The notes: a model not told the origin generated them from the sequence alone. 36,634 nt of DNA from a virus (IMGVR_UViG_3300021960_000225:1-36634), one strand, 5' to 3'; positions 23,641 to 30,674 are shown, counted from the first letter of the stretch. A program made the numbers and translations.

Positions 23641-23947
23641 AGAATTTGTATCGGGTTTATATATTAATGCGCCCAATGTAGAATTTATTGTATGTAAAAT
23701 AGGAATAGTTGTTCCTCAGTTACTAGAATATTTACAAAATTCTAAAGAAGAAAAAATTAATCTTGATGTGAAACAAAATCGAGACGGTAAATATTATGCT
23801 GAAATAAATACGTGGAAAGCAGATCAGGATAATAACCAAAATAATAATCAAGGTAATTACCAGCAAAACAATCAAGGTAATAACCAAGGCAATAATCAAG
23901 GTTATAATCAAGGTTATCAAAATAACAATAACTGGAATAACAGATAA
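23627..23947 (+). CDS. Small recombination-associated protein with Asn/Gln/Gly-rich tail, 106 aa
   Basis: Residues 1-64 form a small beta-rich domain (FVSGLYINAPNVEFIVCKIG, KINLDVKQNRDGKYYAEINT) resembling small proteins often encoded beside phage SSB or annealing proteins. Residues 66-106 are a tail of NNQGN-type repeats, like the disordered tails of single-strand-binding proteins. ACGAGGAG precedes the ATG. A ssDNA-binding role is inference. The repeats are coding and not a CRISPR. Confidence 0.68.
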   Translation: MEKNKEFVSGLYINAPNVEFIVCKIGIVVPQLLEYLQNSKEEKINLDVKQNRDGKYYAEINTWKADQDNNQNNNQGNYQQNNQGNNQGNNQGYNQGYQNNNNWNNR

Positions 23948-23997
23948 TGAGTTTCGGACCTTTTGTTTCCTCCTTTTGTGTTGGGTCCGTCAGATGA
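23947..23997 (+). CDS. Possible 16-aa coupling peptide
   Basis: The stop of the previous gene overlaps an ATG (TAATG, 23945-23949). The frame reads MSFGPFVSSFCVGSVR and ends at TGA 23995-23997, which itself overlaps the ATG of the next gene (ATGA). Both junctions fit translational reinitiation, and the next gene lacks its own ribosome-binding site. The peptide may be no more than a bridge. Confidence 0.35.
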   Translation: MSFGPFVSSFCVGSVR

Positions 23998-24269
23998 TAC
24001 CGCAAGATAAAAATTTTAAAAAAGATTTTTCTTCGGTATTGCTTGATTTAGATGACGTGTTAAAAAAGCATAGCAAAGTTTCCTCCGCTACTTTCTCTTT
24101 AGCTATATCAACTTTTTTGACGCGTCACTTAATTAAGACTGCACCAAATGATTACACCGTTGTTAGTATTTTATTAGAACCTTATTTTGCTACGAGGAAG
24201 CAACAAATACAGGATGCTAAGAAACCTAAGACAAGTAGTTTTAGAAATTACAAAGATGAAAACATATAA
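23994..24269 (+). CDS. Small helical early protein, 91 aa, unknown
   Basis: ATG 23994 is chosen since it overlaps the preceding mini-frame's stop. The protein is helical: KNFKKDFSSVLLDLDDVLKK, SKVSSATFSLAISTFLTRHL, NDYTVVSILLEPYFATRKQQ. Its N-terminal half resembles small helical regulators found in early operons but no family is certain. It has a basic C-terminus. Confidence 0.65.
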   Translation: MIPQDKNFKKDFSSVLLDLDDVLKKHSKVSSATFSLAISTFLTRHLIKTAPNDYTVVSILLEPYFATRKQQIQDAKKPKTSSFRNYKDENI

Positions 24270-24288
24270 ATATTTAAGGAGAGTTATT

Positions 24289-24447
24289 ATGAGTATTTTT
24301 ATAGAATGTGTATTAGAAAAATTTTGGCCAAGTTTTATAAATCGTAAAAATAAATACAAATGGATTGGCGTACATTCAACGAGCAATCCAAACCCAAATT
24401 ATAAAGAGTACACCATTGTTAAAAAACAAAAATTTAAAAATAATTAA
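24289..24447 (+). CDS. Small protein, 52 aa, unknown
   Basis: ATG 24289 has AAGGAGAG at the correct distance, the best ribosome-binding site in this part of the operon, and is preferred to upstream in-frame starts. The sequence has an aromatic, Cys-containing N-terminus (MSIFIECVLEKFWPSFINRK) and a basic C-terminus. No family recognised. Confidence 0.6.
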   Translation: MSIFIECVLEKFWPSFINRKNKYKWIGVHSTSNPNPNYKEYTIVKKQKFKNN

Positions 24448-24625
24448 GATTGAAAAGAAAAAACATAGTGTGCTTACTTTATATGATGACACAAAAAAAA
24501 TGGCTGATGTTGAAAATAAAACACCTGTTATTGCTTTGTGTCAAAAAAATAGAAAAGGCTTTTGGATTGTTGTTAAATCCACTGATTTAAATACGGTTAT
24601 CAATGTCAGAAATAATAATAAGTAA
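24416..24625 (+). CDS. Small Lys-rich protein, start uncertain, 69 aa
   Basis: The frame is open from before 24365. TTG 24416 (AAAGAG 8 bases upstream) gives 69 residues; ATG 24500 would give 41. The C-terminal half (TPVIALCQKNRKGFWIVVKS) is ordinary alpha/beta sequence. It overlaps the next gene by 23 bases. The start is a guess. Confidence 0.45.
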   Translation: MLKNKNLKIIKIEKKKHSVLTLYDDTKKMADVENKTPVIALCQKNRKGFWIVVKSTDLNTVINVRNNNK

Positions 24626-24920
24626 GGCTCATCAAAAACATGTTGCATCACAGCCTTGTTTTTATACGGGGGCCACAGAAGGCGTTCAATGTTGTCACGT
24701 TAAATTTCTTGGTGAAAGATTTATGATGGGTAAGCGTGTTTCAGATCAATGGACCATACCTATGCATCATTTACTCCATGAACAACAACACCAGCACAAT
24801 GAATTAGAATGGCATCTACATCGATTGATGATTAGTCCAATGGCTAAAAAGTATTGGGCAACCTCCCCTAATAAAAAAATAAGAGATATATATGAAAAAA
24901 CAAAAATTTTCCTTACCTAA
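24603..24920 (+). CDS. HNH-like / DUF968-like putative nuclease, 105 aa
   Basis: The pattern CFYTGATEGVQCCHVKFLGE (C19, C30, C31, H32), then WTIPMHHLLHEQQHQHNELE with clustered His, resembles small HNH-like recombination-associated phage proteins: a Cys/His pair, an IPLxxxHHxxxH helix, and a final EWH helix. The fold binds zinc and often cuts branched DNA. It lies in an operon with ERF and PD-(D/E)XK proteins. The exact family is from memory, not from a search. Confidence 0.6.
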   Translation: MSEIIISKAHQKHVASQPCFYTGATEGVQCCHVKFLGERFMMGKRVSDQWTIPMHHLLHEQQHQHNELEWHLHRLMISPMAKKYWATSPNKKIRDIYEKTKIFLT

Positions 24921-25266
24921 TCCATTACCTATAGACAGGGAGTTATTAGCTAAAGCTATTTTTGATGCTAATGAATATATGGGTGAATGTAAAGCTAGAG
25001 TGCATTACTTAGAAAAATATACGAAAGTTTTATTCAGTAAACTTTGCATACAAGAAAAAGGAAACAAGACAGGTAAAGAAGCTGAATGGCATGCTTTTAA
25101 TCATAGAGAATATTCAAAACATTTAGAAGATTTATGTATGGATGAAGTAGAATTATTTAGAGCCAATGCAATGGTTTTACAATTAACACATCATCAGGAT
25201 GATCTACGACAAGAAAAAGCATTAGATAGAGTTAAGATAGAGAAGGGTATCTACGATGTTACTTGA
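24892..25266 (+). CDS. Helical early-operon protein, 124 aa, unknown
   Basis: A pattern of ANEYMGECKARVHYLEKYTK, VLFSKLCIQEKG, HAFNHREYSKHLEDLCMDE and FRANAMVLQLTHHQDDLRQE indicates a helical bundle or coiled coil. Proteins with this (E)YLExYxKxLxA...AExxAxxHPxY pattern are widespread in phages beside nuclease and HNH genes; function unknown to me. It overlaps both neighbours by 11-29 bases. Confidence 0.68.
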   Translation: MKKQKFSLPNPLPIDRELLAKAIFDANEYMGECKARVHYLEKYTKVLFSKLCIQEKGNKTGKEAEWHAFNHREYSKHLEDLCMDEVELFRANAMVLQLTHHQDDLRQEKALDRVKIEKGIYDVT

Positions 25267-25771
25267 TACTATGGGGTTTCCTGACATTAATCATTCTGTA
25301 TCGCTTAATGATTTAGAAATAGAATTAGCTAAAGAGTTAGCTTATCGACGTTATCACGAATGTGAAACTAAAAATGTGGTGAACAGAAAAATGGCATCAC
25401 GAAAGACTAATAAAGAAATTGTTGAGTCAGGAACAAAATCCGAAATAGCTTTTTGTAAAATGATGAATTGCTATCCTGATTTATCCTATCATCCACGAAA
25501 AGGTTCTGCGGATTGTTATATTGATGGTGTTGCTATTGATATTAAAACAACAAAAATGAATGAGGGTCAATTGCTGGTGACTCCAAAGAAAAAATATGAT
25601 GGCGGTATAGATGTCTATGTGTTGATGACAGGATTAGATAGAAAATTTACCTACAAAGGTTGGATGAAAAGCGAAGAAGTTTATCAAGATCAAAATATGA
25701 CAGACCTTGGTTATGGTCCTACATATGCAATCAAACAACAGGAGTTACATGGAAACAACTACAGAAAATAA
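25256..25771 (+). CDS. PD-(D/E)XK-type nuclease-like protein, 171 aa
   Basis: The core includes an N-terminal Glu helix (SGTKSEIAFCKMMNCYPDL), then GSADCYIDGVAIDIKTTKMN with D and DxK (DIK, about 95-97), then LLVTPKKKYDGGIDVYVLM and a Phe/Tyr/Gly/Trp region. This is the fold of restriction-type and resolvase-type nucleases (E...D...DxK). It may process branched DNA. AAGGG precedes the ATG. It overlaps the next gene by 23 bases. Confidence 0.7.
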   Translation: MLLDTMGFPDINHSVSLNDLEIELAKELAYRRYHECETKNVVNRKMASRKTNKEIVESGTKSEIAFCKMMNCYPDLSYHPRKGSADCYIDGVAIDIKTTKMNEGQLLVTPKKKYDGGIDVYVLMTGLDRKFTYKGWMKSEEVYQDQNMTDLGYGPTYAIKQQELHGNNYRK

Positions 25772-25952
25772 AGATAGTATTATACGAGACTTAGTTAACG
25801 AGAATAGAAAACTAAAAAAAGAAAATAAAGAACTCACTACCCATAATACTTTTTTAACGGAACGATTAGATAGTTGGGCCGATAAAAATTTTGTTTTGAG
25901 AACAGAGAATGAAAAACTGAAACAAGACCAGCCAGAATTTGCAAAAAAATGA
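25749..25952 (+). CDS. Coiled-coil protein, 67 aa
   Basis: ATG 25749 follows GGAG and is preferred to the upstream in-frame start. It is almost entirely coiled coil (SIIRDLVNENRKLKKENKEL, THNTFLTERLDSWADKN, LRTENEKLKQ). Such small coiled coils are common in early operons; function unknown. The stop overlaps the next ATG (ATGA). Confidence 0.65.
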   Translation: METTTENKDSIIRDLVNENRKLKKENKELTTHNTFLTERLDSWADKNFVLRTENEKLKQDQPEFAKK

Positions 25953-26140
25953 GTACATTAGCTAGAAGATTTTCATATAAAAAATATAGAGATGAAAATT
26001 ACACAAAGATTACAAGTCCCAGTAAAAAAAATAAAGTAGTAAAAAAATGTACTTTATGCCCGTCTAATTATTATTCAAACTCAAAGTTTGATAGATTTTG
26101 TGACCCTTGTCGAAGAAGGGCAACAGGTATCATTGGTTGA
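25949..26140 (+). CDS. Small zinc-ribbon protein, 63 aa
   Basis: Two CxxC pairs, CTLCPSNYYSNSKFDRFC then DPCRR, spaced 13 residues, form a likely zinc ribbon at about residues 34-54, preceded by a basic N-terminus (TLARRFSYKKYRDENYTK). DNA or RNA binding is plausible. Coupled to the preceding gene by ATGA. Confidence 0.68.
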   Translation: MSTLARRFSYKKYRDENYTKITSPSKKNKVVKKCTLCPSNYYSNSKFDRFCDPCRRRATGIIG

Positions 26141-26250
26141 GCAATCAAGAATTAATATTGTACCACAGGTATCTCAATATCTGTTTGGAGTTAGGCTATA
26201 CGTGGCCAACAATGAAATACGACATAGAGAAAATGGTAAAAAGTGAGTGA
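26137..26250 (+). CDS. Tiny protein, 37 aa, TTG start
   Basis: The frame begins at TTG 26137, overlapping the previous stop by 3 bases, and reads SNQELILYHRYLNICLELG then YTWPTMKYDIEKMVKSE, ending at TGA 26248-26250 inside the next gene's first codons. Its protein-like composition and tight coupling on both sides support a real gene. No family recognised. Confidence 0.5.
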   Translation: MSNQELILYHRYLNICLELGYTWPTMKYDIEKMVKSE

Positions 26251-26464
26251 CCCTGTAAATCATCCTGACCATTACACATCTGGGAAAAAAGAATTCCTAG
26301 ATATTGCAAAAGATTTTCTATCTGAAGAACAATTTAAAGGTGCTTTAATATTTAATATATTTAAATATTTATTCAGATACGAAAGAAAAAACGGCATTGA
26401 GGACCTACTTAAAGCCGAGTTTTATCTAAAAAGATTGATAAAACTAAAGAAAAACAGGGGGTAA
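26243..26464 (+). CDS. DUF3310-type protein (small phage nucleotide-kinase-like), 73 aa
   Basis: GTG start. The sequence VNHPDHYTSGKKEFLDIAKD, then FKGALIFNIFKYLFRYERKN and GIEDLLKAEFYLKRLI matches the DUF3310 family, small phage proteins with an N-terminal NHPxHY motif and a KYxxRxxxKxGxxDLxKAxxYL helix. The nucleotide-kinase name is traditional and not proven. It is the last gene of the early operon, followed by a terminator. Confidence 0.85.
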   Translation: MSDPVNHPDHYTSGKKEFLDIAKDFLSEEQFKGALIFNIFKYLFRYERKNGIEDLLKAEFYLKRLIKLKKNRG

Positions 26465-26511
26465 TCCCAGTAGATAACAAAGTCCTAATCTAACTATCCC
26501 CTGCTTTTTTT
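26455..26511 (+). terminator. Terminator of the early operon
   Basis: CAGGGG (26455-26460) pairs with CCCCTG (26498-26503), followed by C and seven T (26505-26511). The loop is about 37 bases, longer than usual, so the hairpin is less certain than the T-run. It overlaps the end of the DUF3310 gene. Confidence 0.55.
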
Positions 26512-26539
26512 CCCGATATTTCACAAATGCCTTTAAAAT

Positions 26540-26587
26540 GGTAACATTGTTATATGGTTTGACAAACATAGAACATTTTTATATTGT
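26540..26587 (+). promoter_or_regulatory. Operator and promoter of the integrase
   Basis: GGTAACATTGTTATA (26540-26554) matches the 15-mer at all but its first two positions. TTGACA (26559-26564) and TATTGT (26582-26587) with 17-base spacing form the probable promoter. Here the palindrome lies just upstream of the -35 box, not over the -10, so a bound protein could repress or activate. The transcript would include the attP region before the integrase start at 26720. Confidence 0.55.
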
Positions 26588-26605
26588 ATGAAATACCTAG
26601 AAAAA

Positions 26606-26650
26606 TGGTGCCCAAGGGTGGAATCGAACCACCGACACGAGGATTTTCAG
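26606..26650 (-). other. attP core: 3' part of a tRNA-Phe(GAA) gene
   Basis: On the minus strand these 45 bases read, in order, a CTGAAAA anticodon loop (anticodon GAA), TCCTC, GTGTC, a T arm GGTGG-TTCGATT-CCACC, CTTGGGC and ACCA, the last parts of a tRNA-Phe. There is no 5' half: the bases upstream cannot form the anticodon stem or acceptor. So this is the phage copy of the host target, restoring the 3' end of the tRNA after integration. It lies 70 bases before the integrase start. Confidence 0.85.
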
Positions 26651-26719
26651 TCTCATGGCGAGGGGCAAGAGTCCTACTTAGACATCTTTTTTCTTGGTAA
26701 TAACACAAAAGGAAACAAA

Positions 26720-27691
26720 ATGAAATATACGAAAGAATACATTAAGAAAGATGGCACTAAAGTTTTCCATGTTTGTATCAGGATGCAAGGCGTGGAAATC
26801 TCTCAAAAATTTTTTGATAAAACTATAGCGGAAAAGTTTATTCATCATACTATTACGGACATAGATCGTAAGAAGCTGGATACTTACTCAGAAAATAAAT
26901 GCTTTAATGAGTTAGCTACCTTATATGAAAATGAAAAACTACCTGAACTATCTGATGAAATGGCACAGATACGGATGGTGAGGAAGCTGGTAAAAGATTT
27001 TAGATTGTTATTAAATATAAAAGAAGGACCTTTATATTTAACAAAAAAAAATGTGAAGCAATACGTTACTAGTAAAAAACATTTAGCACCTACCAGTGTT
27101 CATAAGCGTGTTAATCGTATTAAACAAATTTATGATCATGCTATTGAAGAACATGAAATGCGAATAATTAATCCTGCTGTGGAGGTGAAGAAGCCAGTTA
27201 CAGGTGATGATGCGCGTGATCGTCGTCCATCGTTTTACGAATTAAAGATGTTGTGTAAACACGGGTCATCTGAATTGTGGTCCAGCGTTAAGATTGCGAT
27301 ACTTACATGTATGCGTAAGGCGGAATGGATTAACCGTGAATATAAAATTGAGAAAACAAAGAATGGTTATTTATTAATTTTAGATGAACATAAGACGGTG
27401 AAACATATTGGTAAAAGAAAAATACCAATACCGACAAAGGCTTATAACTTAATGATGCGTAATGACTTACCTAGTTATGATGCATTAAAGAGTCAGTGGC
27501 AACGATTGATGGCTAAATTACAGTTTGATGATTTGCGTTTTAATGACATGAGACATGAAGGTATTAGTCGTTTGTTTGAAAAAGGTTTTCATATTCCCGA
27601 GGTTGCTTTAGTTAGCGGTCACAAAGATTGGAAAATGTTAAAACGATATACTAATCTTCGTCCTGAGAATTTGTTAAAGAAGTTAAATTAA
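26720..27691 (+). CDS. int: Tyrosine recombinase integrase, 323 aa
   Basis: The protein is a site-specific recombinase: an N-terminal arm-binding region (YIKKDGTKVFHVCIRMQG), a core-binding helical domain, and a catalytic domain with ILTCMRKAEW (Arg I), HKTVKHIGKRKIPIP (Lys), DLRFNDMRHEG (box II), VSGHKDW (His) and LKRYTNL (Tyr nucleophile about residue 310). ATG 26720 (AAAAGGAAAC upstream) is preferred; a start 44 codons upstream would translate the tRNA piece, giving a WCPRVESNHRHEDFQSH artefact. It would integrate the phage at a host tRNA-Phe gene. Confidence 0.9.
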   Translation: MKYTKEYIKKDGTKVFHVCIRMQGVEISQKFFDKTIAEKFIHHTITDIDRKKLDTYSENKCFNELATLYENEKLPELSDEMAQIRMVRKLVKDFRLLLNIKEGPLYLTKKNVKQYVTSKKHLAPTSVHKRVNRIKQIYDHAIEEHEMRIINPAVEVKKPVTGDDARDRRPSFYELKMLCKHGSSELWSSVKIAILTCMRKAEWINREYKIEKTKNGYLLILDEHKTVKHIGKRKIPIPTKAYNLMMRNDLPSYDALKSQWQRLMAKLQFDDLRFNDMRHEGISRLFEKGFHIPEVALVSGHKDWKMLKRYTNLRPENLLKKLN

Positions 27692-27812
27692 TTTCTTTAC
27701 CACAATCCTCACATTCATAGACCTCGGTTTTAGAAAAATCCGCATTAGAATTATTCCAATCGGGGTCTAATATTATATGAGATATATGTTTACTGCCACA
27801 TTTACACTGCAT
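27651..27812 (-). CDS. Small zinc-ribbon protein, 53 aa, leaderless start
   Basis: ATG 27812 begins MQCKCGSKHISHI and the frame carries CKC near the N-terminus and CEDCG at about 34-38, a four-Cys zinc ribbon. It ends at TAG 27651-27653, overlapping the convergent integrase 3' end by 41 bases. No Shine-Dalgarno sequence precedes ATG; instead TATAACATTGTTATG ends in the start codon, identical to the second operator at 9648-9662. It could therefore be leaderless, or coupled to the late gene that stops 8 bases upstream. Confidence 0.55.
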   Translation of the reverse strand: MQCKCGSKHISHIILDPDWNNSNADFSKTEVYECEDCGKEINLTSLTNSQDED

Positions 27813-27824
27813 AACAATGTTATA
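27810..27824 (-). promoter_or_regulatory. Operator-like 15-mer with -10 box and start codon
   Basis: On the minus strand TATAACATTGTTATG, identical to bases 9648-9662. TATAAC would be the -10 box; the ATG is the start of the 53-residue gene. No convincing -35 box lies 17-18 bases upstream. It overlaps the stop codon of the 802-residue late gene, so a bound protein could also act as a roadblock at the end of the late region. Confidence 0.55.
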
Positions 27825-30228
27825 CCATAGCTGTATTTAAAAGACCAGAATTGATTTCTTGTTTTTTTAACAGACCATCTTTAGGCATTGTATCAGCTTT
27901 AGCTAATTTTAATATATCTTTAAACCAACTTTCATTGACCATATTTTTTAATATATTAGACATTGTAGGTGCTAATCTTTTTGTAAGTTTAGGGTCAACT
28001 AAATATCCTTTTATAAAATCAGCCAATAATTCAACATCTTTATTTCTATAATAAATTTGTTCTTGATGTCGTTGTTTAACTTTATCAGGAATATCACCTT
28101 TATAAGATTTAATATGTTTATCATTCCATAAATTAGGACGCATCTTTTTTGACACTGCTTCTAATTCAGCTTTAGCTAAACTTACATTGAAATTATACCC
28201 TTGTAAAAAATCTGGTATAGTATTTTTAGATAATTGTTGATGCAATAAATGACCTACTTCATGTGATAAAGTTTCCATTTCAGAATAACTATAAGGAGGT
28301 TGTAAAAATTTATTGTTTTGTCTTACAGCTAATGTTGTCTTAACTTGATTGTCTTTTATTTCTAATAATTCATTTAATTTATTTACCTCATCAGATGTAG
28401 CCTTACCTGACTCTACTTTATTTTTTAATGCATCAATTCTATTTCTTAAACTTAATGGGGCAATTTGTGTATCTTGTACTAAACCCATTATTAATGGGTC
28501 TTTATCAAAATATTTACTCGTGCTTTTTATACTATCTGACATAATATAAGCTATTCGTTTTATTTCATTGTCTTTTAAACCTGTTTGAACTCCATCTATA
28601 TTGCCAGAAACAAATTTTGCTTCTACTGGTTTATTTCTTATTTTTCCGACAGAAGTTTCTTTTATTGGCTCTAATCCTTGCTCAACTCGTACTTTGTTTA
28701 AATCTTTTAAATCTTGCGTATCTAATTGTGCTTTAATTTTTGATTGTTCGGCCCAAGTTTCGCCTTGTGAAATTATTAATTCTCTATCTATAATTTTTTT
28801 TTGTATATTGTTTTCAAATTTACTTTGTTCTTTTGCGTTAACTTTTAAACCATGCCAAAGATTACCTTTATCATTTTCCCATGATTTTGATTTAGTGTAC
28901 CAATCATATTCATAAATAATGCCGTTTTTAGTTTCATCAGCTATATTTAAACCTTCAAACATAGGCCCTGCTTCTTCCATTGTATAACCAATAGATGCAT
29001 TTACATTTTCAAAGTTAGGGTCTTTATTAAGTAATGACTCATCAAATAAAATTACTTTTTGATCGGCAAAAGGTCTTTCGTTCTGGGGAATAAAGTCAGG
29101 GTCATTTGGTTTTGGTACCGTACCATCTTCACGTCGCATTGATTTATTATAGTTTACCCATGCGTTTTGAAATAATGTTTCATTAGCTAATGCTGGAATA
29201 GATGCATCACTATACATATTAGCGTGTGATCTAAACGCATTGTATTCACCTTTAGGACCAAACTGAAAACCATTTGGTGTGTGACCATAAAAATCATGCA
29301 CAACACGAAATACATCATTCATTATTAATTCTTGTCCGTCTAATATAATTCCTGATGGTTGTGCTAATGGGTGATCGGGAGGAAGATCATCTAAATTAGT
29401 TTTTAAAAATTTTAAACTTTTATTATTAGCAACATCATTCATCATGTGACCTGATGATACGTAAGGTTCTGGCTTACCTTTAGAACCAATATAAATTTTA
29501 GGAATAATACCACCATCAATCATGTGTTGATACTGTGCTAATGTTTCATTTATTAATGTTTCGTAAGATGCTTGTATTTTAGGATGATTAGGTTGATGCT
29601 TGGCCCCTTCATAAAAATCAGCTATCTCTTTTAAATAACTTTCTGGTGCATCAACTTTATTTGTAACTAATTGCTTGGGGTTATTAATATTTTTATTGTA
29701 TGATAAATATAATTGCTGGCTAAATTGATTTGGTTGTGTTCCAATTTTTTCAACAATTGCTTCAACAATTTCTTTTGGTGGTTTCTTACCTTGATTGGCT
29801 CTGAACCACGGTTGGAATTCTGATAGTGTAGGAAAAGCAAAAACACCTTCAACTAGATGACCATAGAATTGATCACCAAACTCGTCGGGGTCCATACTCC
29901 CCCCTGAATTATACATAAATTGTGATGTCTTAGCTTGCCAATCTTCAGGAAGCATTTCGTACACCCCTTCTGCTGTATCACCAGCAAAAGCAAAAGGTAA
30001 ATTAACTGCACCCATTCCAAGATTAAATGCTTTCTCACCAGTCTCTAATAGTCCTGTGCCTAGTGCTTTATTAAATTGTTGGAAAGGTTTTATAATTGGA
30101 TTGTCTGAAAATTCTTGGCCAGTAATAGTCTTGCCTGTATTTACTCCTAATAAATTATCAGTAAAAGGTGTTTCGCTTGCGCCTTGAAATCCTTTTATTG
30201 TTCTTAAATCAAGAAGATTGTCGGCCAT
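27820..30228 (-). CDS. Polyvalent-type phage protein with C-terminal HExxH metallopeptidase, 802 aa
   Basis: The N-terminal 130 residues look like a virion or membrane-interacting region (GAVNLPFAFAGDTAEGVYEM). Residues about 220-365 hold a conserved block with PSGIILDGQELIMNDVFRVV, HDFYGH (H311, D312, H316) and FGPKGEYNAFRSHANMYSDA, reminiscent of a domain seen in phage polyvalent and MuF-type proteins. The C-terminal part has SHEVGHLLHQQLSK (H656, E657, H660) and, 73 residues later, KDVELLADFIKGYLVDPK (E733), the layout of a gluzincin peptidase. It is probably delivered with DNA into the host. It is the last big gene of the late region. Confidence 0.7.
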   Translation of the reverse strand: MADNLLDLRTIKGFQGASETPFTDNLLGVNTGKTITGQEFSDNPIIKPFQQFNKALGTGLLETGEKAFNLGMGAVNLPFAFAGDTAEGVYEMLPEDWQAKTSQFMYNSGGSMDPDEFGDQFYGHLVEGVFAFPTLSEFQPWFRANQGKKPPKEIVEAIVEKIGTQPNQFSQQLYLSYNKNINNPKQLVTNKVDAPESYLKEIADFYEGAKHQPNHPKIQASYETLINETLAQYQHMIDGGIIPKIYIGSKGKPEPYVSSGHMMNDVANNKSLKFLKTNLDDLPPDHPLAQPSGIILDGQELIMNDVFRVVHDFYGHTPNGFQFGPKGEYNAFRSHANMYSDASIPALANETLFQNAWVNYNKSMRREDGTVPKPNDPDFIPQNERPFADQKVILFDESLLNKDPNFENVNASIGYTMEEAGPMFEGLNIADETKNGIIYEYDWYTKSKSWENDKGNLWHGLKVNAKEQSKFENNIQKKIIDRELIISQGETWAEQSKIKAQLDTQDLKDLNKVRVEQGLEPIKETSVGKIRNKPVEAKFVSGNIDGVQTGLKDNEIKRIAYIMSDSIKSTSKYFDKDPLIMGLVQDTQIAPLSLRNRIDALKNKVESGKATSDEVNKLNELLEIKDNQVKTTLAVRQNNKFLQPPYSYSEMETLSHEVGHLLHQQLSKNTIPDFLQGYNFNVSLAKAELEAVSKKMRPNLWNDKHIKSYKGDIPDKVKQRHQEQIYYRNKDVELLADFIKGYLVDPKLTKRLAPTMSNILKNMVNESWFKDILKLAKADTMPKDGLLKKQEINSGLLNTAMV

Positions 30229-30562
30229 GAATATTGTCTTGCAAAAATTTTAGGAACCAAGGATTGTCTTTAAAGACAGTCATCAGTCCGTTGGTTACTG
30301 AGTTAACAACTATTTCCTCGTTGCTATCTACACATAATACATTTCCATCTACGGTCAGGGAATGTTCATACACCACTGCATGTAACACTTCATGGAGTAG
30401 TGTATTAGAAAAATCGTTTGGCGTTAAGTCTTGTTGTATTTCTATCTTGTTTGCTCGGTGTTGATATTCCCCATAACAATCAGTTTGTTTTGTGAAATCA
30501 GAACGAACAAGGTCAATGGCAATGTCCTTGTATCCAACTTTAATTTTTGGAGGACACTTCAT
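30209..30562 (-). CDS. Small zincin-like protein with HEVLH, 117 aa
   Basis: The sequence carries TLLHEVLHAVVYEH with H57, E58 and H61 (HExxH) and a following acidic, helical segment NEEIVVNSVTNGLMTVFKDNP. The form KIKVGYKDIAIDLV...IEIQQDLTPNDFSNTLLHEVLHA is common among small SprT/ImmA-like zincins in marine short-tailed phages. A proteolytic role is inferred from motif only. It overlaps the start of the 802-residue gene by 20 bases. Confidence 0.7.
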   Translation of the reverse strand: MKCPPKIKVGYKDIAIDLVRSDFTKQTDCYGEYQHRANKIEIQQDLTPNDFSNTLLHEVLHAVVYEHSLTVDGNVLCVDSNEEIVVNSVTNGLMTVFKDNPWFLKFLQDNIHGRQSS

Positions 30563-30664
30563 TTAGAATAGTCCTGTAAAATACATTACTACTATAATAC
30601 CTAAAACAACAATAGCTATTTGATATTGTTTCTTTAAGTCTTTAAACCAATTCCAGTATTTCAT
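30563..30664 (-). CDS. Small single-pass membrane protein, 33 aa
   Basis: ATG 30664 has AGGAGATATA upstream. It reads MKYWNWFKDLKKQYQ followed by a transmembrane helix IAIVVLGIIVVMYFTG, then LF and stop. The basic, Trp-rich N-terminus would stay in the cytoplasm. It sits between the 3-TM holin-like gene and the zincin gene and could modulate lysis. Confidence 0.65.
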   Translation of the reverse strand: MKYWNWFKDLKKQYQIAIVVLGIIVVMYFTGLF

Positions 30665-30674
30665 TATATCTCCT

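Noticed and set aside
23820-23945. Short direct repeats that might be a CRISPR or tandem repeat locus
   Set aside because: The repeats are AAT/CAA/GGT codons of the Asn/Gln/Gly tail of the 106-residue protein; there are no constant-length spacers.
18866-26577. The 10-mer ATAGAACATT shared at 18866-18875 and 26568-26577
   Set aside because: Both are near operator-bearing promoters but at different distances and on different sides of the -35 box; a single shared 10-mer in AT-rich DNA may be chance.
26606-26680. A complete tRNA gene
   Set aside because: Only the part from the anticodon loop to CCA is present. The bases on the 5' side cannot form the anticodon stem, D arm or acceptor stem, so it is an attachment site and not a working tRNA.
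26588-26719. An N-terminal extension of the integrase starting at ATG 26588
   Set aside because: It would translate the tRNA-Phe piece (the WCPRVESNHRHEDF-type artefact). ATG 26720 has a good ribosome-binding site and starts the normal integrase N-terminus.
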